Shown here piece after piece: positions 55,213-63,937 of a stretch of DNA of 64,000 nt. Source of the stretch: Adlercreutzia sp. ZJ176 (lineage in GTDB: Bacteria; Actinomycetota; Coriobacteriia; Coriobacteriales; Eggerthellaceae); assembly GCF_011038975.1 (NCBI RefSeq), contig NZ_JAAKEC010000003.1:140722-204721 (forward strand), given 5' to 3'. Below the pieces are notes generated by a model. It saw only the letters and a list, made by a program, of their open reading frames with translations. It searched no databases and had not been told where the DNA came from. Made by a program: the position numbers and the translations under genes. Numbering within the stretch: the first letter of the stretch is position 1; the number at the start of each line of letters is the position of its first letter.

Positions 55213-57213
55213 TCATTCGACCTGCCCGCGATCGAAGGTCAGCAGGCGGCGGTAGCGCTCGTTCGTGCGGGCGAGCTCGCCTGGCGCGCCGTCGATGGCG
55301 AACGCCCCGTCCTCCAGCAGCACCACGCGGTCGCACGCGCCCACGCCTTGCAGGTGATGCGTGATCATGACCACGGTGCGACCCTCAAGCTGCTCGAACA
55401 TCACGTCGATGAGCGCGCGCTCGGTGGCGGGGTCGAGGCCGGCGAACGGCTCGTCAAGCACCACCACGGGCACGTGCGACAGAAGCACGCGCGCGAGCGC
55501 GATGCGGTGCCGCTCGCCGCCCGAGAAGCGCTGGCCCGCCTCGTCGACCATGGTGTCGAGGCCCTGCGGCAGGCGCTTGAGCAGGGACGCGAGTCCCACG
55601 TCAGCCATGACGCGCTCGAGCTCCTCGTCGGTGGCGTCCGCGCGGCCGATGAGCAGGTTCTCGCGCAGCGTCTGGTGGAACAGGTTCGGCTTCTGCTGGA
55701 TGATGCCCACGAGGCGCACCATCTCGTCGCCCCACGCGCCCGCCTCGCGCCCCGCAACCGTGACGGAGCCCTCACGCGGCGCAAGCTCGCCGCGCAGAAG
55801 CGTCGCGAGCGTCGACTTGCCCGCACCCGAGCGCCCGAGCACGGCGAGCCTGCTCCCCTGCGGGATGCGCAGGCTCACGTCGCGGATGAGCGGCGACGCG
55901 GCATCGTAGGCGAAGGTGACGCGATCGAAGACGATGTCAGCCGCGGGAGGGGCAGCGGCAGGAGCGCCCGCAGGCACGACGGCGGGAGCGGGCGCAGCGG
56001 CAGGAGCGGACGTGGCGCCGCCAGCGCTGACGGCGGGTTCGCCGTCGAACGCGACAGCAGACCCGGAATCATCGACAGCGCTACCACCAGCCGCAGGCAC
56101 CCGCCGTCCACCAGCGCCCGCAGGCGCAACCTGCTCGCGCGGCGCGTCGGGGTCGGGGTAGCCGTTGAGGCGCTCGACGGCCGCGCCGTGCTCCACGAAG
56201 CCCTCGGCGGCGGCAGGCGCCGGCGCGAACGCCTCGATGAGCGGGAAGAAGCACAGCGCGAAGGCGGCGATCCAGTTGGCCGCGTACGCCGGGGCGTTCT
56301 CGAAGCCGACGCCCGCCAGCGCGCCCACGAAGCCGCCAGCCGCAGCTCCCCCGTCCGCGCTCGCGTCGAACGCGCCCGCCGCCCACACGAGCACGCCCAC
56401 GACGCAGAGCCCGAAGAGCACCTGCGCCGCCACGTCGCGCACGCGCACGAATCGCCTGGCCGCGCGCTCGGCCTCGCGCAGCTTCCCTTCGAGCTTTTCG
56501 CAATGCGCGAGGTAGTCGTCGCTGCGGCCCGAGAACACCCAGTCGGCCACGCCGAGCACGTTGTCGGTCAGCTCATCGTAGAGGCGGGCGCGCAGGCTCT
56601 GCGCGCGGGTGCGCCGCGCGCCGTTCACGCACACCGACGCAAGCGGCAGCACGACGACGACCACGCCGAGCATCACCGCGAGCAGCCCGGCCACCGGCAG
56701 CGAGAACGCCCCCGTCGCCACGACGACGACCACGTACATGAGCCACGCCGCGGCCAGCGGGAACACCGATCGCAGGTACAGGTTCTGGATGTGCCCGATG
56801 TCCTCGGACAGCACGCCGAGCACCTCGCCGAGCCGTCGCTTGCGCGCGAGCGGCGAAGCGGCGCGCTCGAGGGAGTCGTAGAGGCGGCGGCGCAGCTCGC
56901 TGGTCATCCGCAGCGCCCAGTCGTGGCTCACCAGGCGCTCGAAGTACTGCAGGATGGGCTTGCCGATGCCGAAGATGCGCACGAACAGCGACGGCACGTG
57001 CAGCGCGAGCACCGTGAGCGGCAGCGCCGCCGCGAGCGAGATCATGTAGCCCGAGGTGAACATCAGCGCGCCCGCGAACACGAACGCCGCCACGCCGAGC
57101 GCGAGGGCGAGGGCGAGCACCCCCGCGTAGCGCGCGAAGAAGGGCCGCACCCAGGTGTCGGTCTTCCACGTCTGCGCGAGGCGCGAGAGCCCCGTGACGT
57201 TTCCGCTGCTCAT
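55213..57213 (-). CDS. cydC: CydC-type heterodimeric ABC exporter subunit
   Basis: 666 aa from ATG 57213, overlapping cydD. Six-helix membrane domain (about 25-340), an Ala/Pro-rich linker of about 70 residues (380-440), and an ATPase with LGRSGAGKSTLATLLRGELA, FSGGERHRIALARVLL, VVVLDEPFAGLD and THHLQGV. CydDC exports cysteine and glutathione and is needed for cytochrome bd assembly. cydA and cydB are not in the window. Confidence 0.9.
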   Translation of the reverse strand: MSSGNVTGLSRLAQTWKTDTWVRPFFARYAGVLALALALGVAAFVFAGALMFTSGYMISLAAALPLTVLALHVPSLFVRIFGIGKPILQYFERLVSHDWALRMTSELRRRLYDSLERAASPLARKRRLGEVLGVLSEDIGHIQNLYLRSVFPLAAAWLMYVVVVVATGAFSLPVAGLLAVMLGVVVVVLPLASVCVNGARRTRAQSLRARLYDELTDNVLGVADWVFSGRSDDYLAHCEKLEGKLREAERAARRFVRVRDVAAQVLFGLCVVGVLVWAAGAFDASADGGAAAGGFVGALAGVGFENAPAYAANWIAAFALCFFPLIEAFAPAPAAAEGFVEHGAAVERLNGYPDPDAPREQVAPAGAGGRRVPAAGGSAVDDSGSAVAFDGEPAVSAGGATSAPAAAPAPAVVPAGAPAAAPPAADIVFDRVTFAYDAASPLIRDVSLRIPQGSRLAVLGRSGAGKSTLATLLRGELAPREGSVTVAGREAGAWGDEMVRLVGIIQQKPNLFHQTLRENLLIGRADATDEELERVMADVGLASLLKRLPQGLDTMVDEAGQRFSGGERHRIALARVLLSHVPVVVLDEPFAGLDPATERALIDVMFEQLEGRTVVMITHHLQGVGACDRVVLLEDGAFAIDGAPGELARTNERYRRLLTFDRGQVE

Positions 57214-58994
57214 AGCGCACCTCCCAGCTTCTCGAGCACGCCTGCGGCACGCGCGTCGCTCGTCGTCCCCTGCCACGCCACGCGCCCGCCCTCCATCACG
57301 AGCACGTAGTCTGCGTCGGCCACCCAATGGAGGCGATGCGTCGCGACGAAGGCGAGGCGCCCCTCCATGAGCGCGAGCATGTGCTGCTTGAGCTCGAGCT
57401 CGGTCTCGATGTCAAGGTGAGCCGTGGGCTCGTCGAGCAAGAGGACGTCCCGCTCGCGGGCGAGGAACGCCCGCGCGAGCGCGATGCGCTGGGCCTGCCC
57501 GCCCGAGAGCTCGCGCGCGCCCGCGCCGATGGGCTCGTCGACGCCGCGCTCGAGCGCATCGACCACGCCGTCGAGGCCCACGAACGCAAGCGCCTCGCGC
57601 ACCTGCACGTCAGTCGCGTCGGGGCGGTAGAACGCCACGTTGTCGCGCACGCTCGCGTGGAACACGTAGGGGTCCTGCGGGATGTAGGCCACGCGGCGCT
57701 GCCAGGCCGGCGTGCGCAGCGTGGGCGTCAACGCGCCAGCGGCGCGCATGGTGCCGCACGTCGGGTCGGCAAAGCCCCCGATCAGGCTGAGCAGCGTCGA
57801 CTTCCCCGACCCGCTCGCGCCGACGACGGCCACCTTGCACGGAGCGGCGAAGGAGAACGACACGTCGGAGAGCGCCCCTTCGAAGTCAGGGTAGGAGAAC
57901 CCCACACCCGAGAACACGAGCGAGGGCGCGGCCGCGGCGGGAGATTGCGCGGGAGCCTCGAAGGACGGAGCGGCCTCGGGGGCGGCAGGGGCCTGCACAG
58001 CGACCTCGAAGGACGGAGCGGCCTCGGGAGACGCGCCTTCCGCAAGCCCCTCCCCTTCCGCGATCAGCTCGCCGAGCGCCGCAAGCGCCGTCTTGCCGTC
58101 GAGCGTGGCGTGGTAGTCAGCCGCGAACTCGCGGATGGGCTTGAAGTACTCGGGTACCAGGATGAGCACCGCAAGCGCCGGGAAGAACGCCAGGTCGCCG
58201 TCGACCAGGCGAAACCCCAGCATGATGGCCACCGCCGCGAGCGCGAGCGTGGCGAACGCGTCGAGCACCGCGCTCGAGAGCGTCGCGATGCGCAGCGTCT
58301 TCATGGTGACCTCGCGGAAGCGCTCGGACACCGCGAAGATGCGCGCGGAGTGGGCGCGCGCGAGCCCGAACGCCTTGAGCGTGTCGATGCCGCGCACCGA
58401 GTCGACGAAGTGGCTCGACATGACCTGGAACTGTGCGTGGCGCCGCGCCGCCTCGTCGCTGGCCGTGTGCCCGATCATCACCATGTACAGGATGATGAAG
58501 GGGAAGCACACCAGCGCTATCAGGCCCGACACCCAGTCGAGCGGGAAGATGGCCAAAAGCAGCACGAGCGGGATAATGACCACCGCGCTCATCTTCGGGA
58601 TGATGAGCGCCACGTACGTCTCCACGCTGTCGACGCCCTCGACCACGTCGGCCACCACCGCACCCGACCCGCGGGCGGCGGTGAGGCGCGGCCCTGCGGC
58701 GAACACCGCCCTGAGCGCGCGTTCGCGCAGCTCATGCGCGCGGGCGTAGGCGTAGCGGTCGAGGTAGGCGTCTTGGGCGGCCAGGATGACCTGGCGCCCC
58801 ACGAAGCACGCGAGGAAGGCGGCCAGCCACGGGGCCTCGGCGGCAAGCGAGCTTCCCGCCCACACGCCCACGATGAAACTCGCGAGCGCCCAAGCCTGCC
58901 CCACCACGGCGAGCGCGCGGGCCAGCGTGAGCGCGCCCGTGAGCGCATATGCGCCGCGCGCGCCGGGAAGCGCGAGCAAAGCCCGGTCAAACAT
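57210..58994 (-). CDS. cydD: CydD-type heterodimeric ABC exporter subunit
   Basis: 594 aa from ATG 58994 after GGAGGGCGC. CydD membrane-domain features GPRLTAARGSGAVVADVVEG, VALIIPKMSAVVIIPLVLLL and LVPEYFKPIREFAADYHATL, then a linker with a twofold repeat (PEAAPSFE...Q.PAA), and an ATPase with GASGSGKSTLLSLIGGFADP, LSGGQAQRIALARAFLARER and LLLDEPTAHLD. The upstream frame stays open to 59198 with a Trp-rich low-complexity extension that is probably untranslated. Confidence 0.92.
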   Translation of the reverse strand: MFDRALLALPGARGAYALTGALTLARALAVVGQAWALASFIVGVWAGSSLAAEAPWLAAFLACFVGRQVILAAQDAYLDRYAYARAHELRERALRAVFAAGPRLTAARGSGAVVADVVEGVDSVETYVALIIPKMSAVVIIPLVLLLAIFPLDWVSGLIALVCFPFIILYMVMIGHTASDEAARRHAQFQVMSSHFVDSVRGIDTLKAFGLARAHSARIFAVSERFREVTMKTLRIATLSSAVLDAFATLALAAVAIMLGFRLVDGDLAFFPALAVLILVPEYFKPIREFAADYHATLDGKTALAALGELIAEGEGLAEGASPEAAPSFEVAVQAPAAPEAAPSFEAPAQSPAAAAPSLVFSGVGFSYPDFEGALSDVSFSFAAPCKVAVVGASGSGKSTLLSLIGGFADPTCGTMRAAGALTPTLRTPAWQRRVAYIPQDPYVFHASVRDNVAFYRPDATDVQVREALAFVGLDGVVDALERGVDEPIGAGARELSGGQAQRIALARAFLARERDVLLLDEPTAHLDIETELELKQHMLALMEGRLAFVATHRLHWVADADYVLVMEGGRVAWQGTTSDARAAGVLEKLGGAL

Positions 58995-59049
58995 GCGCCC
59001 TCCTCTCCGGTTGGGGAACTTCGCGGCCTTGCAACCTGGATCTGAATCC

Positions 59050-59198
59050 GGACCCAGCCCAGGCCCAACCTGCTGACCGCAGCCTTCAGCCTGCAGCCGC
59101 GCGGCCCCAGCTCGCCAGCAAACCCCGGTTCGCCAGCCCAGCTCCCAGCGACAGCCGCAACGCCAGCCCAGCCCCCAATCCCAACTCGCCAGCGCCAA
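59050..59198 (-). repeat. G-rich degenerate repeats upstream of cydD
   Basis: The minus strand has many diverged GCTGGCGA/GAGCTGGG units, with strong G over C bias and several GGG or GGGGG runs. It remains in frame with cydD (would start MALASWDWGLGWRCGCRWEL). G-quadruplex formation in the leader is possible. Confidence 0.5.
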
Positions 59199-59227
59199 TC
59201 CTCGCCAACTATTAAATGCTACTCATA

Positions 59228-59884
59228 CTATAGCATTTCTCCGGAGGACGTGCGCTGGGCGATGCGCGTGGTTGTCAGAACATGGAAGCCCTGCGGGGCC
59301 GCGCCCGCCGCGACGGTGGCCTCGACGCAGGCCGCAAGCAGCACGTCGGGGCGCAGCGAACCCGTCGGCTTGGCCTCGAGCGTGAAGCGCACGCGCGCGC
59401 CGTCAAGCTCGACATCCCCCGCCAGGAAGTCGGCCGTGCGCAGGACCTTCTCCTTCTTCTTGCGCACCACGCGCACCTCGTCGGGCACCTCGAGGCGCTC
59501 AGGCGCGCAGGAGAGCACCGCCTCGTAGGTGCTCAGGGGAAACGCCACCGACGCCGCGGGGGCGGCGTGCTCCACGTAGGCGCACGAGAGCGGCATCATG
59601 TCGTCCGCGCTCGCAGCTTGGAGCGCGGCGAGGGCGCGCTCGGGCGGCACGTAGGAAGTGAGGAGCAGGTCGAAGAACTCGTGCGAGCCACCCACGCCGA
59701 CGGGCAGCGCCGCGCCGAACGCGATGCGCATGTGCGGCGAGAACCCTTGGCTCACCGCGAACGGCAGCTGCGCACGCCGCACCGCGCGCTCGAGCGCGTG
59801 CGCCACCTCCAGGTGCGAGAGCATCGCCAGACGCCCCGCCTTGCGAAAGACCACCCGCAACCGAAACAACCTCGGATCAGCCAT
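59228..59884 (-). CDS. DUF2344, radical-SAM-linked protein
   Basis: 218 aa from ATG 59884: RLRVVFRKAGRLAMLSHLEV, RRAQLPFAVSQGFSPHMRIA and FGAALPVGVGGSHEFFDLLL are diagnostic of the TIGR03936/DUF2344 family. It usually follows or is fused to a B12-binding radical SAM protein; none is in the window. Exact role unknown. Confidence 0.92.
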   Translation of the reverse strand: MADPRLFRLRVVFRKAGRLAMLSHLEVAHALERAVRRAQLPFAVSQGFSPHMRIAFGAALPVGVGGSHEFFDLLLTSYVPPERALAALQAASADDMMPLSCAYVEHAAPAASVAFPLSTYEAVLSCAPERLEVPDEVRVVRKKKEKVLRTADFLAGDVELDGARVRFTLEAKPTGSLRPDVLLAACVEATVAAGAAPQGFHVLTTTRIAQRTSSGEML

Positions 59885-60080
59885 GAAGCCCTGCTCCCCT
59901 CTCCCGCCGCGCGCTTGGCGCCGCACTTTCCCCACGCCGCGCGCATCCCGCGGCGACCCTTAACTCACGTGCATGCCATGATACCAAGAGTCGCCGCGTC
60001 AGTCAGGGAAGGCGCGTGAGGATCAGGGTAAGTCTTTGGGGATTGACGCGAAGAGAGAGGAACTGCCTCGCGCACTTTCA

Positions 60081-60114
60081 GATTGCTCCCCTGTTTCTTG
60101 GCCTTCGAGCAATC
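60081..60114. other. Stem-loop downstream of glf
   Basis: GATTGCTC (60081-60088) and GAGCAATC (60107-60114) form a perfect 8-bp stem with an 18-base loop in the 268-base gap between glf and the DUF2344 gene. The T-rich side (CCCTTTTGAG) is on the plus strand, which has no gene to terminate. The rest of the gap shows nothing. Confidence 0.4.
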
Positions 60115-60152
60115 CCTTTTGAGCTTTGCCGTGAGCCGAAGCCCAGCGGCCG

Positions 60153-61283
60153 CTACTCCGACAGCTCGCGCTCGGCCAGATCCAGGGCCGCGGCGATGCA
60201 GGGAGCCATGTCGTAGTACCGGTAGGCGCCCAGACGGCCCGCGAAGACGACGCCCTCCTCGGCCTGGCCGAGCTCCCAGTACCGCTCGAACAGGGCGTTG
60301 TTCTTCTCGTCGTTGATCGGGTAGTACGGCTCGTCGCCCGGCTTCCACGCGCTCGAGTACTCGCGGCTGATGACGGTGTCGGGCAGCATCTCGCCCGCCT
60401 CGTCCCTGCCGAACTCGAACCACTTGTGCTCGATGATGCGGGTGAAGGGTTCGTCGTGGCTGGTGTAGTTGACCACGGCGTTGCCCTGCCAGTTCTCCAC
60501 GCCCTCCAAGAGCTCGGTCTCGAAGCGCACCGTGCGCCACTCCAGCTCGCCCAGCCTGAAGCCGAAGTACTCGTCGATGGGCCCGGTGTAGACGACGCGG
60601 CCGGCCGCCCCGGGGTTGGCAGCGGCGAAGTCCCGGTACTCGACGCCGGTGAGCACCTCGACGCCGTCGAGCATGGCGGCGACCATCTTGGTGTAGCCGC
60701 CCACGGGGATGCCCTGCCAGCGGTCGTTGAAGTAGTTGTTGTCGTACACGTAGCGCACGGGCAGGCGCTTGATGATGGAGGGCGGGAGCTCGGCGCAGGA
60801 GCAGCCCCACTGCTTCTCGGTGTACTCCTTGACGAGCTTCTCGAAGATGTCGCGGCCGACGAGCGACAGCGCCTGCTCCTCGAGGTTTCTGGGCTCGCCC
60901 TCGATGGCGGCCTCGGCCCTCTGCCGCTCGATGACGGCGCGCGCCTCGGCCGGCGTGCGGACGCCCCACATCTGTGCGAAGGTGTTCATGTTGAAGGGAA
61001 GGTTGTACATGCGGCCGTGGTAGTCGGCCACCGGGCAGTTGACGTAGCTGTTGAACTCGGCGAAGCGGTTGACGTAGTCCCAGACCCCGCGATCGGAGGT
61101 GTGGAAGATGTGCGCGCCGTACCGATGCACGTTGATGCCGCGCACGCTCTCCGTGTAGCAGTTGCCGGCGATGTGGTCGCGCCTGTCGATGACCAGGCAC
61201 TTCCTGCCCGCCGCCCTGGCGCGCTCGGCGAACACGGCGCCCGTCAGGCCAGCGCCGACGACGAGGTAATCATACTGGGTCAT
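60153..61283 (-). CDS. glf: UDP-galactopyranose mutase
   Basis: 376 aa from ATG 61283, seven bases after GGAG. FAD-binding YDYLVVGAGLTGAVFAERAR, GINVHRYGAHIFHTSDRGVW, LPFNMNTFAQMWGVRTPAEA, EKQWGCSCAELPPSIIKRLP and EPYYPINDEKNN are the conserved blocks. It makes UDP-galactofuranose for cell-surface glycans. No galactofuranosyltransferase is in view. Confidence 0.98.
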   Translation of the reverse strand: MTQYDYLVVGAGLTGAVFAERARAAGRKCLVIDRRDHIAGNCYTESVRGINVHRYGAHIFHTSDRGVWDYVNRFAEFNSYVNCPVADYHGRMYNLPFNMNTFAQMWGVRTPAEARAVIERQRAEAAIEGEPRNLEEQALSLVGRDIFEKLVKEYTEKQWGCSCAELPPSIIKRLPVRYVYDNNYFNDRWQGIPVGGYTKMVAAMLDGVEVLTGVEYRDFAAANPGAAGRVVYTGPIDEYFGFRLGELEWRTVRFETELLEGVENWQGNAVVNYTSHDEPFTRIIEHKWFEFGRDEAGEMLPDTVISREYSSAWKPGDEPYYPINDEKNNALFERYWELGQAEEGVVFAGRLGAYRYYDMAPCIAAALDLAERELSE

Positions 61284-61352
61284 TTTCAATCTCCGTTTCT
61301 GCCATAGAGGAACGAACTGCCGTCAAGCACTCAAGATAATGTATCTGCCCCA

Positions 61353-61589
61353 TCATATCAATCGCTGCTCCTCAAATATCCCGGCAAGATCAGCCCAACT
61401 CGGAACCTCTCCTCTGTTAGGCACGATCTCGATAGCACAAGCCGTCATCACCCTCGTGCCGCTATTGTCAGGCGTTGCGGTGCCGACCACATGGATTCTT
61501 CGCATGCACAGATCCCTGATCTTAGAGTCGGCAAATCTATCGTCAAACTTAACTTTTACGCCCCGTTTTCTCTCCGCTGTCGCGGCGAC
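61353..61589 (-). pseudogene. 3' remnant of an unidentified gene
   Basis: The minus strand is open for 78 codons between stops and reads RGVKVKFDDRFADSKIRDLC, RRIHVVGTATPDNSGTRVMT, CAIEIVPNRGEVPSWADLAG. It looks like real protein sequence, but there is no start with a ribosome site and the plus-strand frame over it gives a less natural product. Family not recognised. Probably the truncated end of an acquired gene. Confidence 0.45.
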
Positions 61590-61617
61590 TCAAGATGGGC
61601 AGAAGCAAGAGGACACG

Positions 61618-61872
61618 ATGCGGCCGTTCCCGAAGGACTTCGACCGGAGGCTTGCGACTCTGTCCCGACGCGGGCACGAGGGCACCGAGGGGCTCAGACG
61701 TCTTACGGAAGTGCGGGCTTACGTGACAGACAACGGCCTCATGGCAAGGCGTGACCATTGCGACCCAGCCGAGCCCATGTCCACCCGATGGCGCAGCAAC
61801 CAGGGTGACACACAGCGCCAACGCGCCCAGGAAGCGCAGCGCATGCGCTACCGGGAGAGGGGTGAGAGATGA
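61618..61872 (+). CDS. Small basic hypothetical protein, 84 aa
   Basis: ATG 61618 follows AAGAGGACACG; the stop overlaps the next start (ATGA). MRPFPKDFDRRLATLSRRGH begins a highly charged, Arg-rich protein (TQRQRAQEAQRMRYRERGER at its end). No family recognised. The coupled pair lies in a region with gene remnants and an Abi gene. Confidence 0.6.
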   Translation: MRPFPKDFDRRLATLSRRGHEGTEGLRRLTEVRAYVTDNGLMARRDHCDPAEPMSTRWRSNQGDTQRQRAQEAQRMRYRERGER

Positions 61873-62438
61873 TCGTGAAGATAACCTACGACGACAAGCG
61901 CCTCGACGTCTTCGACACGTCCACGTTCACATCAGCGCTTCCTCTGGGAAAGCAGAACATGCTCACCAACTTCGAGGTGCGATTCGACGACATGGGATTC
62001 GACGGACTCTGGCTCACCGCGCACAGCTATCAGGCGGACGAGACCTTTAAGAAGGATACCGCCGAAAACGACGTTCCCGTTGCCAGGCGCACCAAAGACT
62101 GGCGCTTCTTGCTGGCGTCGGCCGCAGAGCTTGAGCATGTCGAGCTCGTCGTGGTCGATGGCGAGGCAATCGTGAAGCGCGTGCTCGGAGAGCTCATCGA
62201 CCTCCAGAGCTTCGACGAGAAGGCCTATGAGTGCATCGGTTCGCCATCGAAGGGCTTACACGAGCGGATCTGTGAGCTGTACGCGTATCTGCAAAAGCTC
62301 ACCGAAGAGGCCGAGCCTTGCGTCCCCGGAGTGCCGAGGAGCGTTGTATCGAAGCTCGTGGCGGTAAAGCTTGCGAGCGAAGCGGAAGAAGGCAGTGCTG
62401 AAAAGAAATGGGGTGATCTCGATGAGGTTGGTTGGTAG
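61869..62438 (+). CDS. Hypothetical protein, 189 aa
   Basis: Begins MIVKITYDDKRLDVFDTSTF; residues 45-70 read MGFDGLWLTAHSYQADETFK. It is acidic, without membrane segments, and I do not recognise it. It is translationally coupled to the 84-aa gene. The frame after its TAG continues into protein-like sequence (see the pseudogene at 62439), so the gene may once have been longer or followed by another. Confidence 0.65.
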   Translation: MIVKITYDDKRLDVFDTSTFTSALPLGKQNMLTNFEVRFDDMGFDGLWLTAHSYQADETFKKDTAENDVPVARRTKDWRFLLASAAELEHVELVVVDGEAIVKRVLGELIDLQSFDEKAYECIGSPSKGLHERICELYAYLQKLTEEAEPCVPGVPRSVVSKLVAVKLASEAEEGSAEKKWGDLDEVGW

Positions 62439-62481
62439 CTTTGCTCACTGGCTCATCAAGGCAGTGTTTCGGTTCATGTAG
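62422..62481 (+). CDS. Possible 19-aa peptide
   Basis: ATG 62422 overlaps the end of the previous gene and encodes MRLVGSFAHWLIKAVFRFM with GGGGTGAT about 10 bases upstream. It is amphipathic and hydrophobic. Too short to be sure; it may be chance. Confidence 0.25.
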   Translation: MRLVGSFAHWLIKAVFRFM

Positions 62482-62710
62482 GGGATGAACAGGTTCCGGT
62501 TTACGACATCAAGGAGGTCGCGATCTGCGACGTGCGCGGCGCGGATGTCACTGGTAACACATCAAGTCATGGCACAAGGCACACATGCTTGCCGGAGAAG
62601 GCTCTGGGCATCACAGCGAGGTCAAACAGAGCGTCACGAGCTACAGCACCGTGAGCCATGCGGCAGAAGACCATTGGGAGACCAAGGTGGTCGGCGGGCA
62701 TTGGGAATAG
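62439..62710 (+). pseudogene. Frameshifted remnant with degenerate zinc-ribbon-like motif
   Basis: Directly after the TAG at 62438 the same frame reads HQGSVSVHVGDEQVPVYDIK and EVAICDVRGADVTGN; a shift near 62555-62560 moves it to SWHKAHMLAGEGSGHHSEVK and SHAAEDHWETKVVGGHWE before TAG. The order C-x-x-x-GADVTGN ... HxKAHMLAGEGSGHH looks like a decayed C/H zinc site of the type seen in repeated domains of gut bacteria. One frameshift and an upstream stop mark it as broken. Confidence 0.5.
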
Positions 62711-62838
62711 ATTCGGGGAACCCGCCAAATTGTCGATCATTCGGTAATCGTTGTGTTTGAGTTTGCGGTCATAGAAGAGTACCAAAGTTTGAGGTGCCGA
62801 ATTGTCACCTCAAACGACACTGAGTACAGGCACGACTG

Positions 62839-62875
62839 AAAAAAAACTGGAGCGAGACCGCTTTCGCGACCCCGC
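62839..62875 (-). terminator. Terminator after the Abi-family gene
   Basis: A 10-bp stem with G-U pairs capped by a GAAA tetraloop (plus 62852-62875) is followed on the minus strand by TCCAG and eight Ts. It lies 37 bases past the gene's stop. Confidence 0.88.
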
Positions 62876-62911
62876 CCCTACAAAACCCGAAGGTTTTAAC
62901 ATGTAGGTTCA

Positions 62912-63937
62912 TTATGACGGCATGGGAACCCAGATGTCAACGAGCTTGAAGAGGAAGTCGAAGAACGACACAACCGTGCTGTTCTTGCTGAGCTGGGGAA
63001 GCGCAGCCTCGTAGTTTTTACGCAGGGCGTTCAGGCGCTCGGCATTCTTGCGCATGGCTGGCTCGCGCCTGCAGAGCGCGTTTAGGGAGTATAAGGCTGC
63101 GGCCATTTGGGCTATCCGCAGGTTCGATAGCTTCGAGCGGCGGCTCTTTGTTCTGGGAAGGCCATGTCTGTTGAGTGATTCGATTATGAGTGAGTTCGTT
63201 GAGTAGCTCGCCGCCTCAGCTGCTTGCGTGAAGCCGTTTGCTATGCAGTGATTATGTGCAGTAGCGTTCCTGAGCGCCTTGACGCTTTTCAGAACGTAGT
63301 GCTCTTGTAGCATCACGTCGTCTTCCCAGCGGGCGGCGCAGAACAGGTAGAAGTCCACGAAGGTACCGAAGTCGATAACCTCCTGAAGCACCCAGACAGG
63401 CATGTCTTCGATGTGATGCGCTATGAGCTCGCCCGTATAGATGTCATGGCGCTCGCCTGTACGGCTTCTGGCGTGCATCGCACCCTGGATGGCGTTGCGC
63501 CCGGCATGGTTCAGACTGGCATAGAAATCGGCAACGATGCCGTAGCCGTCCTCGCCATGGTTTTCGACGCCTGCCAATACTTTCATCTTGGCGAAATGCT
63601 CCACATCCACCGTCACGGCGAGGAAGGCGTCGCGCAGTTGCCTGTCGAGCGACGAGAGCACGGCCAAGTGACCGAAGTCGAGGTTGATATAGCTCCTAGC
63701 TTCGGGGCCCTCCGTCTTCCGCTCGTAGAGCTTGCAGTACGACGTTATGCGAAGGTAGTTGTTGCCGTTGGCGAGAAGGTCAGCTGCCTCCTCTTCGCTG
63801 AGCAAATCGAATGTGATGCCCTTTGCCTTTAAGCGGGTGATTTGCTGGTCTACGGTTAACAGCGGCTTCCTATGCCGTAATTCGGTGGCTTCTAGGCTCT
63901 CTCTAAAATGTTGGGGGATTTTCCTGTTTGAGGCCAT
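62912..63937 (-). CDS. Abi_2/AbiD-AbiF family abortive-infection-like protein
   Basis: 341 aa from ATG 63937 after GGAGGCGGCAAG. The N-terminal part LLTVDQQITRLKAKGITFDL and NNYLRITSYCKLYE matches the Abi_2 pattern (x-QIxxLKxxGhxh...NYYRLSGYxxxh). KALRNATAHNHCI supplies an R-N-x-x-A-H HEPN-type RNase motif. Such proteins act in phage abortive infection or as toxins. No partner gene is seen, though the window ends 63 bases upstream. Confidence 0.85.
   Translation of the reverse strand: MASNRKIPQHFRESLEATELRHRKPLLTVDQQITRLKAKGITFDLLSEEEAADLLANGNNYLRITSYCKLYERKTEGPEARSYINLDFGHLAVLSSLDRQLRDAFLAVTVDVEHFAKMKVLAGVENHGEDGYGIVADFYASLNHAGRNAIQGAMHARSRTGERHDIYTGELIAHHIEDMPVWVLQEVIDFGTFVDFYLFCAARWEDDVMLQEHYVLKSVKALRNATAHNHCIANGFTQAAEAASYSTNSLIIESLNRHGLPRTKSRRSKLSNLRIAQMAAALYSLNALCRREPAMRKNAERLNALRKNYEAALPQLSKNSTVVSFFDFLFKLVDIWVPMPS

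Noticed and set aside
61339..61617. N-terminal extension of the 84-aa plus-strand gene
   Set aside because: The extension is antisense to a better minus-strand remnant and lacks a ribosome site; ATG 61618 has one.
62567..62785. 72-codon minus-strand frame
   Set aside because: It is antisense to the plus-strand remnant, whose frame (HAAEDHWETKVVGGHWE) is far more protein-like and is in series with the gene before it.
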